17,482 nt of DNA from Acidimicrobiia bacterium (GTDB taxonomy: Bacteria > Actinomycetota > Acidimicrobiia > IMCC26256 > JACDBD01): the NCBI GenBank assembly GCA_031177445.1, contig JAPSGP010000017.1, forward strand, positions 1 to 17,482, given 5' to 3'. The position numbers and the translations under genes were made by a program. Each line of letters opens with the position of its first letter. Position 1 is the first letter of the stretch. This document shows, one piece after another, positions 8,411 through 14,307 of the stretch. The notes beneath the pieces are model-generated. The model searched no databases, was not told the DNA's origin, and saw only the letters and a program-made list of their open reading frames with translations.

Positions 8411-9133
8411 CTACCGCCGCCGGAGCGGCAGCAGCTCCACCGGCTCGTCGCCTTCGAGGAAGTCGACGATCAGCCGGTTCACGAGATCGGGCTTCTCGAT
8501 GGGCGCCAGGTGCGACGCGCCCGGAACCACTGCGAGCTGCGCGCTCGGCAGCGCTTCGAACAGCGCGCACGTGTGGTCGAGCCGGATGGCGTCGTCGTCG
8601 GCCGACATCACCAGCACCGGCGCAGTGATCCGAGCGAGGTCGTCGGTGGACAGCGCCCAGTCGCCGAACCACATCTCTTTCGTCTTCTCGAGCACGACGT
8701 CGTAGTGCTCGGGTGCGTCGGGCGAGCGAGCGATCCATTCGTCGCGCAGCATCCCCGCGCTCGGTGCATCCGGTGCGAAGTAGGCCTCGAACCCCTCGAC
8801 GTAGCAGTCGGTGCTGAAGCCCGCACCGAACGTGACGACCTTCTTCACGAGATCGGGCCGGCGCACGCCCACGACCAACGCCACGTTGCCGCCGTCGCTC
8901 CACCCGACGACGTGGGTCGGCCCGGTGCCGATGGCCTCCATGAAGGCGATGGTGTCGTCCGCCATGACGTCGTAGGTGAGCGGGCCGGCGACGTCGGCGG
9001 TGTGGCCGTGGCCCCGCCGCTCGGGGAGGATCACCCGGTAGCGCTGCGACAGCACCGGCGTCTGGCTCCCGAAATCGTCGGCATTCGAGAGCCCGCCGTG
9101 CAGCAGCAAGAGCGGCTCGCCGCTGCCGTGCAC
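8411..9133 (-). CDS. Alpha/beta hydrolase
   Basis: 240 residues from the only usable start, a GTG at 9131-9133. Catalytic triad candidates are Ser79 in GWSDGG, Asp181 in SADDDAI and His208 in GASHLAP; the oxyanion-hole HGG (12-14) and the PERRGHGHT loop follow the standard fold order. Substrate unknown; an esterase, lactonase or thioesterase is plausible. The start is odd. The bases just upstream encode, in frame, GSYVDANGVHTYYE, the typical first beta-strand of this family, yet the frame back to its stop at 9245-9247 contains no ATG, GTG or TTG. Either translation really begins at the GTG and loses that strand, a rare start or frameshift out of the dehydrogenase is used, or the sequence has an indel. 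It lies between the dehydrogenase and mutase genes, same strand. Confidence 0.85.
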   Translation of the reverse strand: MHGSGEPLLLLHGGLSNADDFGSQTPVLSQRYRVILPERRGHGHTADVAGPLTYDVMADDTIAFMEAIGTGPTHVVGWSDGGNVALVVGVRRPDLVKKVVTFGAGFSTDCYVEGFEAYFAPDAPSAGMLRDEWIARSPDAPEHYDVVLEKTKEMWFGDWALSTDDLARITAPVLVMSADDDAIRLDHTCALFEALPSAQLAVVPGASHLAPIEKPDLVNRLIVDFLEGDEPVELLPLRRR

Positions 9134-9188
9134 CTCGTAGTACGTGTGGACGCCGTTGGCGTCGACGTACGAGCCGGAGGGCGGCGCG

Positions 9189-10040
9189 CTACCGGTGGTA
9201 GTCGTAGAACCCCTCGCTCGTCTTGCGGCCCAGCCGCTCGGCGCTCACCATCCGCCGCAGCAGTGGCGCGGGCGCGTAGTTCGGGTCCTTGAACTCGGCG
9301 TACAGGGCTTCCAGGATCGCCAGGCTCGTGTCGAGCCCGACGAGATCGAGCAGCTCGAGCGGGCCCATGGGGAAGTTGCACCCGCCCTTCATCGCGGCGT
9401 CGATGTCATCCCGCGTGGCGACCCCGGCGTCGAAGAGCTTCACCGCGTTGTTCAGATAGGGGAAGAGGAGCGCGTTGACGATGAAGCCCGCCTGGTCCTG
9501 CACCAGGACCGGGTTCTTGCCGCAGGCCTCGGCAAAGCCGCGGGCGGCGTCGATGGTCTCGTCGGAGGTCGTGATCGCGCGCACGATCTCGACCAGCGGC
9601 ATCATCGGCGCCGGGTTGAAGAAGTGAACCCCGCAGACCTTCTCGGGCCGGCTCTCCATCGCGAGCTCGACGACCGGCAGCGTCGACGTGTTGGTGGCGA
9701 GGATGGTGTCGTCGCCGCAGATGCGGTCGAGCTCGTTGAACAGGTGCTTCTTGGTCGCCAGGTCCTCGACGATCGACTCGATGACCAGGTCACATTCGGC
9801 CAGCTCGCTCAGGTCGGTGACCGCCCGCACGCGCCCGAGGGCGGCGTCGCGCTCGCCGGCGTCGAGCTTGCCCTTGTCGACCTGCTTGGCCAGCGACTTC
9901 TCGAGGCCGGCCACCATGCGGTCGGCGCTCGACTTCTGGCGGCTGCGGAGCACCACCTCGAAACCGGCCTTGGCCGCGACCTCGGCGATGCCCGAGCCCA
10001 TGATCCCGGAGCCCACGACTCCGACGCGCTTGATCGTCAC
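9189..10040 (-). CDS. 3-hydroxybutyryl-CoA dehydrogenase (3-hydroxyacyl-CoA dehydrogenase family)
   Basis: 283 residues, the usual length for the free-standing enzyme (FadB2/Hbd type) that interconverts acetoacetyl-CoA and (S)-3-hydroxybutyryl-CoA with NAD(P). The Rossmann fingerprint GVVGSGIMGSGIAEVAAKAG is at the N-terminus; then SNTSTLPV, GVHFFNPAPMMPLVEIV (catalytic His region), DQAGFIVNALLFPYLNNAV and the C-terminal dimer domain with GPLELLDLVGLD. I chose the GTG at 10038-10040 over the TTG at 10044-10046 because AGGGGG lies 6 bases before the GTG but touches the TTG. It is the first gene of a three-gene minus-strand run with the hydrolase and mutase. With an Ecm-type mutase downstream, a role in acetyl-CoA assimilation or poly-hydroxybutyrate-linked C4 metabolism is likely; general beta-oxidation is the alternative. 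Confidence 0.93.
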   Translation of the reverse strand: MTIKRVGVVGSGIMGSGIAEVAAKAGFEVVLRSRQKSSADRMVAGLEKSLAKQVDKGKLDAGERDAALGRVRAVTDLSELAECDLVIESIVEDLATKKHLFNELDRICGDDTILATNTSTLPVVELAMESRPEKVCGVHFFNPAPMMPLVEIVRAITTSDETIDAARGFAEACGKNPVLVQDQAGFIVNALLFPYLNNAVKLFDAGVATRDDIDAAMKGGCNFPMGPLELLDLVGLDTSLAILEALYAEFKDPNYAPAPLLRRMVSAERLGRKTSEGFYDYHR

Positions 10041-10046
10041 GCTCAA

Positions 10047-10052
10047 CCCCCT
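10047..10052 (-). promoter_or_regulatory. Ribosome binding site deciding the dehydrogenase start
   Basis: AGGGGG on the minus strand, 6 bases before the GTG at 10040. It abuts the alternative TTG at 10046 with no spacing, which argues against that start. Confidence 0.7.
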
Positions 10053-10065
10053 GACGTACCGCTGC

Positions 10066-10105
10066 GACCTCGGTACGGATCGGGCAGGTTACCGCCGAGT
10101 AGGTC
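10066..10105. promoter_or_regulatory. Inverted repeat around a putative promoter of the dehydrogenase-mutase operon
   Basis: GACCT (10066-10070) and CGGTA (10071-10075) mirror TACCG (10090-10094) and AGGTC (10101-10105). A TANNNT box, TAACCT, lies on the minus strand at 10086-10091, about 45 bases before the GTG. The arrangement could be an operator over the -10 box. The arms are short and the spacing asymmetric, so this is tentative. Confidence 0.25.
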
Positions 10106-10141
10106 TTTATCGCATGCCGGGATAGCGCCGGGGTGCGCCAT

Positions 10142-10147
10142 TAGGCT
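10142..10147 (+). promoter_or_regulatory. Putative -10 box (TAGGCT) just before the S51-like gene
   Basis: TAGGCT ends 9 bases before the GTG at 10157 with no Shine-Dalgarno sequence between, consistent with leaderless or nearly leaderless transcription. Confidence 0.35.
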
Positions 10148-10156
10148 GACCCGCTC

Positions 10157-10858
10157 GTGACCGCCAAGCAGGCCAAAGGCACGCTCGCGTTGCTCGGCGG
10201 CGGCGAATGGCGGGACTCCTGCCGGGGCTTCGACGCCGAGCTGCTCGCACGCAGCGGCGCCAGCCAGGTCGTCGTCCTTCCAACCGCGGCGGCCTTCGAG
10301 CATCCGGAACGGGTTGTCGAGCGCGCGACCACCTACTTCGGCGAGCTCGGCGCGTCGGTCCGGGCGCTCCCGGTCCTGCGCCGTGCCGACGCCGAGGACG
10401 ACACGGTCGTCAAGGGGGTCGGCGAGGCCCGGTTCGTGTACATCGCCGACGGGTCGCCGCTGCACCTGCGCTCGGCGCTGAAGGACTCGAAGCTGTTCGA
10501 GGCGATCCTCCGCGCCTACCGCCAGGGCGCGGCGGTCGCCGCCTCCGGAGCGGGCGCGACCGTGGTATGCGACCCGATGGTCGACCCTCGGGGCGGCGCC
10601 TACACCGTGGGGCTCGGAGTCGTCGAGGGCCTCGCGGTGTTCCCGTACCACGGCACCGCCGCCGATCACCTCCGGGAACGCTCGATCGACCTGCTGCCCG
10701 CCACCGCCACCCTCGTCGGCATCGACGAGGAGACCGCGCTCATCCGAGATCCCGACGAGTCGTGGCGGGTCGAAGGCGGCGGGACCATCACCTTGTACGA
10801 CGGGCGCAAGGCGACGACCGTCAAGGCGGGAAAGAAGGTGAAGGCGCTCACGTTCTGA
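10157..10858 (+). CDS. Peptidase S51 / type-1 glutamine-amidotransferase-like protein, probably without nucleophile
   Basis: 233 residues, near the length of peptidase E/cyanophycinase-like proteins. It opens with a beta-strand and GGGEWRD, has IADGSPLHLRSALKDS (94-111), then the nucleophile-elbow region AASGAGATVVCDPMVDPRGG (128-147), and ends with FPYHGTAADHLRERS around the expected histidine. In the S51 family the elbow reads G-[ST]-S-A-G-A with the second-to-last serine as nucleophile; aligned on AGA, that position here is Gly131, with a serine one residue earlier (Ser130). So the protein is either catalytically dead or uses a shifted residue; a ligand-binding or regulatory role would then be likely. 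It is a single gene, divergent from the dehydrogenase operon and convergent with the cyclophilin. Start is a GTG; no in-frame alternative close by fits better. Confidence 0.8.
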   Translation: MTAKQAKGTLALLGGGEWRDSCRGFDAELLARSGASQVVVLPTAAAFEHPERVVERATTYFGELGASVRALPVLRRADAEDDTVVKGVGEARFVYIADGSPLHLRSALKDSKLFEAILRAYRQGAAVAASGAGATVVCDPMVDPRGGAYTVGLGVVEGLAVFPYHGTAADHLRERSIDLLPATATLVGIDEETALIRDPDESWRVEGGGTITLYDGRKATTVKAGKKVKALTF

Positions 10859-10953
10859 CCCCGGTTGCCCTCGCGCCCGCGACGAGCGAGCAACCCTTCC
10901 ACCGCGGCCCGAGGCACAGCCGGCTCGGAGCCTCGTCCAGTACCCCCACTCCA

Positions 10954-11000
10954 TCGTTCAGGCGTGCGGTGTCGCTTTCCGACACATGAGGCCTGAATGA
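10954..11000. terminator. Two-tier hairpin between convergent genes (probable bidirectional terminator)
   Basis: TCGTTCAGGC (10954-10963) pairs with GCCTGAATGA (10991-11000): 10 bp with one G-U. Inside, after a 5x5 internal loop, GTGTCG (10969-10974) pairs perfectly with CGACAC (10980-10985) around CTTTC. It lies in the 173-base gap between the S51-like gene and the cyclophilin gene, with no T-run. I recognise nothing else in 10859-10953 or 11001-11031. Confidence 0.6.
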
Positions 11001-11031
11001 CGTCGTTGCGAGCGTGATCGGCGGCGGCCGC

Positions 11032-11766
11032 TCAGCCCGGCGGCGCGGTGGTGGCCGCGGGCGCGGTGGTCGTAGTTGCGGTCGGGTTCGACCTCGACAG
11101 CTTGACGCTCACCAGGTCCACCTGTTCCGTGGGAGGCCCGTCCCCGCTCTCCGGCGCGAGCCCTTCGATCTGTTGCGCAACCTCGAGACCCGACACCACC
11201 TTGCCGAACCGCGAGTAGTCCGCCGGCAGCTGCGTCCCGGGCTCTCCGGTGATGATGAAGAACTGGGAACTTGCCGTGTTCGGCCCCGCGTTCGCCATGG
11301 CGACGTCACCGATCTGGTATGGGCCCTTGCTCGGCAGCTCGTCGGGGATCGTCGAGGGCGTCGGCTTGCCCTCGCCGGTGGTCTCGTCCCCGGTCTGGAT
11401 CACGCCCACGGTTCGGGACGCGCGGTGGAACGTCAGGCCGTCGAAGAAGCCGTCGTTCGCGAGAGTCTTGAAGTTGGCGACCGTCTCGGGCGCCTCCGAC
11501 GGATCGAGCTCGATGACGATGTCTCCCTTCGACGTCGTCACCGTCGCGAACGACGGCTTCGATGACGCCGCACTCGGCTTCTCGTCGCTGTCGTCGCTGC
11601 CCCCGGTGATCTGCAGGATCACGAAGATCACGACGATCGGCGCGAGCACGATCAGGAAGTTGCGAGCGGTGCGCAGCCGCTTGCGGCGCTTCTCGGCGGC
11701 GAGCTCGATCTCCCGTCGCGCCTCGCGGTTCAGGCGCTGGCGCTCACGCTTGGCGGCCTTCGACAC
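11032..11766 (-). CDS. Membrane-anchored cyclophilin-type peptidyl-prolyl cis-trans isomerase
   Basis: 244 residues from a GTG at 11764-11766. A highly basic cytoplasmic stretch (1-35, 'KAAKRERQRLNREARRE') precedes one membrane segment (about 36-54, NFLIVLAPIVVIFVILQIT), so the catalytic domain faces outward. Cyclophilin features are the start TSKGDIVIELDPSEAPETV, TFHRASR (catalytic Arg in FHR), VIQTGDETTGEG, DVAMANAGPNTASSQFFI and YSRFGKVVSGLEVAQQIEG. The tail is a Thr/Ala/Pro-rich low-complexity stretch (TATTTTAPAATTAPPG). It should speed proline isomerisation during folding of exported proteins. This basic-TM-cyclophilin layout is common in actinobacteria. The frame is open much further upstream, but the extra sequence is the divergent promoter region and antisense lysC. 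It has a TAGACT box 8 bases upstream and no Shine-Dalgarno sequence. Confidence 0.9.
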   Translation of the reverse strand: MSKAAKRERQRLNREARREIELAAEKRRKRLRTARNFLIVLAPIVVIFVILQITGGSDDSDEKPSAASSKPSFATVTTSKGDIVIELDPSEAPETVANFKTLANDGFFDGLTFHRASRTVGVIQTGDETTGEGKPTPSTIPDELPSKGPYQIGDVAMANAGPNTASSQFFIITGEPGTQLPADYSRFGKVVSGLEVAQQIEGLAPESGDGPPTEQVDLVSVKLSRSNPTATTTTAPAATTAPPG

Positions 11767-11774
11767 GGGGCCGG

Positions 11775-11780
11775 AGTCTA
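11775..11780 (-). promoter_or_regulatory. Putative -10 box (TAGACT) of the cyclophilin gene
   Basis: On the minus strand TAGACT ends 8 bases before the GTG at 11766, with no ribosome binding site between them. It adjoins repeat copy 2. Confidence 0.4.
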
Positions 11781-11783
11781 TAG

Positions 11784-11862
11784 ACGGGCATTCGGCGGTC
11801 GACCGCGACGCCGGGGGCTTTGCCGACCGGCGTCGCAGGAGCCTGAGCTTGCGATGGCGACC
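11784..11862 (-). repeat. Dispersed extragenic repeat, copy 2
   Basis: Read on the minus strand it begins GGTCGCCATCGCAAGCTC, matching copy 1 at 17 of 18 positions and in register without gaps up to the core GGTCGGCAAAGCC (11816-11828), then GCGGTCGACCGCC and ATGCCCGT. The core sits in the 12-base loop of a perfect 10-bp stem, GCGACGCCGG (11805-11814) with CCGGCGTCGC (11827-11836). It fills most of the divergent cyclophilin/lysC promoter region. Confidence 0.65.
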
Positions 11863-11910
11863 CGGCGAAAATCGCCCGCAAACCTCGCCAGTGCGCCGAA
11901 TCGCCGCTGG

Positions 11911-11916
11911 TACCGT
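11911..11916 (+). promoter_or_regulatory. Putative -10 box (TACCGT) for leaderless lysC mRNA
   Basis: TACCGT ends 7 bases before the GTG at 11924, placing transcription start at the initiation codon. No Shine-Dalgarno sequence or clear -35 box is seen. Confidence 0.4.
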
Positions 11917-11923
11917 CCCTGGC

Positions 11924-13144
11924 GTGGCTCTCCTCGTCCAGAAGTTCGGCGGCACCTCGGTGGGCGATCCCGACCGTATCCGGGCGGTCGCCGACCACAT
12001 AGTGCGCACGCGCGACGCCGGCGACGACGTCGTGGTCGTCGTCTCCGCGATGGGCCGGACGACCGACGACCTGCTGCGCTTGGCGCACGACGTCTCGACC
12101 GCGCCGGCCGCCCGTGAGCTCGACATGCTGCTCACCGCGGGCGAGCGGATCTCGATCTCCCTGCTGTGCATGGCGATCCTCGACCGGGGCCTCCCGGCGG
12201 TCTCGTTCACGGGATCGCAGGCCGGGATCGTCACCGACACCAGCCATGGCAAGGCCAAGATCGTGGACGTTCGCGCCGACCGCCTCCGGGACGCGCTCGC
12301 CGCCGGCAGCGTGGCCGTGGTCGCGGGCTTTCAGGGGGTGTCGACCAGCCGCGACATCACGACCCTCGGCCGCGGAGGTTCCGACACCACGGCAGTGGCG
12401 CTGGCCGCCGTCCTCGGAGCCGGGGCGTGCGAGATCTACACCGACGTCTCCGGGGTGTTCACAGCCGACCCTCGACTGGTGCCGGAAGCGCGCCGGCTGG
12501 CTCATCTGTCGTTCGACGAGATGCTGGAGATGTCGGCGACGGGTGGGCGGGTGCTGGCGCTCCGCTCGGTGGAGTTTGCGCGCAACTATGGAGTCCCGCT
12601 CCACGTGCGTTCGAGCTTCACCTGGGAGCCTGGTACGTGGGTCCAGAAGGAAGGCGTGATGGAACAGGCCATCATCTCCGGCGTCACCCATGACGAGTCG
12701 GAGGCCAAGGTGACCATCGAGCAGGTGCCGGACCGGCCTGGCATCGCCGCCACCGTGTTCCGAGCACTCGCCGATGACGGCGTGAACGTCGACATGATCG
12801 TCCAGAACGTCTCGTCAGCCGGTCACACCGACATCTCCTTCACGGTCCCGCACGACGAGCTCGCTCGGACGCTCCACGTCATGGAGACGGTGGTGAAGGA
12901 GACCGACGCCGCCGGGTTCAGCCACGACCCGCACATCGGGCGCGTCTCCCTGGTCGGCGCAGGGATGAAGACCAATCCCGGCGTGGCCGCGAAGATGTTC
13001 GAGATCCTGGCGGGCGAGAACGTGAACATCGAGATGATCTCCACCTCGTCGATCCGGATCTCGTGCGTCGTGAACGAGGATGACGTCCCCCGCGCCGTTG
13101 CCGCGCTGCACAAGGCCTTCGAGCTCGATCGGGAACAGGCATGA
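11924..13144 (+). CDS. lysC: Aspartokinase (alpha chain)
   Basis: 406 residues. It phosphorylates L-aspartate with ATP, the committed step towards lysine/diaminopimelate, threonine and methionine. The kinase domain (1-~245) starts MALLVQKFGGTSVG and has TLGRGGSDTTAVALAAVL and CEIYTDVSGVFTADPR, all diagnostic. Two C-terminal ACT domains follow (VPDRPGIAATVFRALADDGVNVDMIVQN; then VSLVGAGMKTNPGVAAKMFEILAGENVNIEMISTS), the lysine/threonine feedback-sensing part. Length and order match the class II alpha2-beta2 enzymes of Corynebacterium and Bacillus. The longer open frame upstream to 11249 is antisense of the cyclophilin. The GTG start fits the conserved N-terminus exactly. asd follows 118 bases downstream, separated by repeat copy 3. 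Confidence 0.95.
   Translation: MALLVQKFGGTSVGDPDRIRAVADHIVRTRDAGDDVVVVVSAMGRTTDDLLRLAHDVSTAPAARELDMLLTAGERISISLLCMAILDRGLPAVSFTGSQAGIVTDTSHGKAKIVDVRADRLRDALAAGSVAVVAGFQGVSTSRDITTLGRGGSDTTAVALAAVLGAGACEIYTDVSGVFTADPRLVPEARRLAHLSFDEMLEMSATGGRVLALRSVEFARNYGVPLHVRSSFTWEPGTWVQKEGVMEQAIISGVTHDESEAKVTIEQVPDRPGIAATVFRALADDGVNVDMIVQNVSSAGHTDISFTVPHDELARTLHVMETVVKETDAAGFSHDPHIGRVSLVGAGMKTNPGVAAKMFEILAGENVNIEMISTSSIRISCVVNEDDVPRAVAALHKAFELDREQA
12645..12654 (+). promoter_or_regulatory. Internal ribosome binding site for the aspartokinase beta chain
   Basis: AGAAGGAAGG, inside lysC, ends 4 bases before the in-frame ATG at 12659. It is the best Shine-Dalgarno match in the lysC region, while the gene's own GTG has none. 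Confidence 0.6.
12659..13144 (+). CDS. Aspartokinase beta chain from an internal in-frame start
   Basis: 161 residues, MEQAIISGVTHDESEAKVTI onwards, comprising only the two ACT domains. In Corynebacterium glutamicum and Bacillus the same internal start makes the beta regulatory subunit, beginning with a very similar M-E-x-A-x-x-(S/T)-G-V sequence. The ATG here is at the equivalent place and has a strong site, AGAAGGAAGG, upstream. Product existence is inferred from this likeness; it overlaps the alpha chain completely and in the same frame. Confidence 0.6.
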   Translation: MEQAIISGVTHDESEAKVTIEQVPDRPGIAATVFRALADDGVNVDMIVQNVSSAGHTDISFTVPHDELARTLHVMETVVKETDAAGFSHDPHIGRVSLVGAGMKTNPGVAAKMFEILAGENVNIEMISTSSIRISCVVNEDDVPRAVAALHKAFELDREQA

Positions 13145-13218
13145 GGCGAGCGACCGCGGCGCAGGCGGCGGCTTTGCCGACCGCCGGAGCCGGACGTGGA
13201 GCCTGCGCCGCAGCGAGC
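13131..13218 (-). repeat. Dispersed extragenic repeat, copy 3
   Basis: On the minus strand: GCGCAGGCTCCACG, CTCCGGCGGTCGGCAAAGCC, GCCGCCTGCGCCGCGGTCGC, then CTCATGCCTGTTCCC, whose end overlaps the lysC stop codon. The core (13165-13185) matches copy 1 at 19 of 21 positions and shares GGTCGGCAAAGCC with copy 2. GGCGG/CCGCC form a short stem. It lies between two plus-strand genes, so unlike the other copies it does not point into a gene start. Confidence 0.65.
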
Positions 13219-13262
13219 CGGGGCCCGAGCGGCCCGGCCCGAAGGGCCGAGAGCGGGAAAGG

Positions 13263-14294
13263 ATGAACGTCGGTGTCGTCGGCGCGACCGGCCTCGTCGG
13301 CCAGGAGATGCTGCGCGTGCTCGACGAGCGTGCCTTTCCGGTCGACGAGCTGCGTGTGTACGCGTCGCCGCGCTCTGCCGGCCGTCGGCTGCAGTTCGCG
13401 GGCAGCGAGGTGGAGTGCGAGGTCCTGCGCGCCGGGTGTTTCGACGGACTCGATCTCGTCGTCATCGACGTCGACGAACCGCTCGCGCTCGAGTGGGCAC
13501 CGCTGGCCGCCGCCGCCGGGGCCAAGGTCGTCGACAAGTCGTCGGCGTTCCGGATGGAGCCCGACGTGCCGCTCGTCGTCGCCGAGGTGAACCCGGACGA
13601 CCTCGCATCGATGCCGCGCGGCATCGCGTCGTGCCCCAATTGCACGACGATGGTGCTCGTCACCGCGCTCGCGCCCCTGCATCGAGCGGCGACGATCGAG
13701 CGGCTCGTTGTGTCGAGCTACCAGTCGGTCTCGGGCGCGGGTCAACCCGGCATGCGCGAGCTCGACGAGCAATGGACCAAGGGCGCCGGGCAGTCCGAGC
13801 AGCTGCGGCGTGCCGCGGTCACCGATCGCGCGCTCGAGCCGGGAGAGGTATGGGATCGTCCCATCGCCGGCAACGTGATCCCGCTCGCGGGCTCCGTGCG
13901 CGAGGCGGGCTACACCTCGGAGGAATGGAAGCTCGTGCGCGAGACCCGCAAGATCCTCCACGCTGATTCCTTGCGGGCGACGGCGACGTGCGTGCGGGTG
14001 CCCGTGTACGTCGGGCATGCCCTGGCGGCCAACATCCGCTTCAGCCGGCCGGTGTCACGAGACGAAGCGGCCGACCTGCTCGTCGGCGCACCCGGCCTGC
14101 AGTTGGTCGACGACGGGCACGGATCGCCCACGCCGCTCGAGGCCGCAGGCGTCGACCCCGTCCTCGTCGGCCGGCTGCGCGAGGACCCGTCGGAGCCCGG
14201 CACGATCGATCTCTGGGTCACCGGCGACAACCTGCGCAAGGGGGCGGCGCTCAACGGAGTGCAGATGCTCGAGCTCCTGCTCGAGCGCGGCTGA
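13263..14294 (+). CDS. asd: Aspartate-semialdehyde dehydrogenase
   Basis: 343 residues, the family's usual length. It reduces aspartyl phosphate, the aspartokinase product, to aspartate semialdehyde with NADPH. The N-terminus MNVGVVGATGLVGQEMLRVL is the NADP-binding fingerprint. SSAFRMEPDVPLVVAEVNPDD is a family signature. Cys127 in SCPNCTTMVLV is the catalytic nucleophile, and the histidine of VYVGHALAANI is the usual acid/base. SYQSVSGAGQPGM and the C-terminal GDNLRKGAALNGVQMLELL, which contacts cofactor at the dimer interface, complete the match. A purine-rich GAGCGGGAAAGG directly precedes the ATG. It sits 118 bases after lysC in the same direction, the classical lysC-asd pair, and 13 bases before the thioesterase. 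The frame is open further upstream, but that stretch is repeat DNA. Confidence 0.96.
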   Translation: MNVGVVGATGLVGQEMLRVLDERAFPVDELRVYASPRSAGRRLQFAGSEVECEVLRAGCFDGLDLVVIDVDEPLALEWAPLAAAAGAKVVDKSSAFRMEPDVPLVVAEVNPDDLASMPRGIASCPNCTTMVLVTALAPLHRAATIERLVVSSYQSVSGAGQPGMRELDEQWTKGAGQSEQLRRAAVTDRALEPGEVWDRPIAGNVIPLAGSVREAGYTSEEWKLVRETRKILHADSLRATATCVRVPVYVGHALAANIRFSRPVSRDEAADLLVGAPGLQLVDDGHGSPTPLEAAGVDPVLVGRLREDPSEPGTIDLWVTGDNLRKGAALNGVQMLELLLERG

Positions 14295-14307
14295 GCGTCG
14301 ACGGCCG

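Noticed and set aside
7242..8705. A 487-residue plus-strand open frame antisense to the mutase
   Set aside because: Composition is Arg/His/Asp-rich without a recognisable fold, and it lies opposite the clearly conserved mutase and hydrolase genes. It is a GC-driven shadow frame.
8382..8903. Upstream extension of the mutase frame by 174 codons
   Set aside because: The extension overlaps the hydrolase coding sequence in another frame and has no mutase similarity; known family N-termini begin near the GTG at 8381.
9525..9550. A possible fourth copy of the dispersed repeat (CTCGGCAAAGCCGC)
   Set aside because: Only the short core matches, it lies inside conserved dehydrogenase coding sequence, and the flanks do not align with the three copies.
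10043..10954. A 303-residue minus-strand frame upstream of the dehydrogenase
   Set aside because: Antisense to the S51-like gene, which has recognisable family blocks; the candidate has none.
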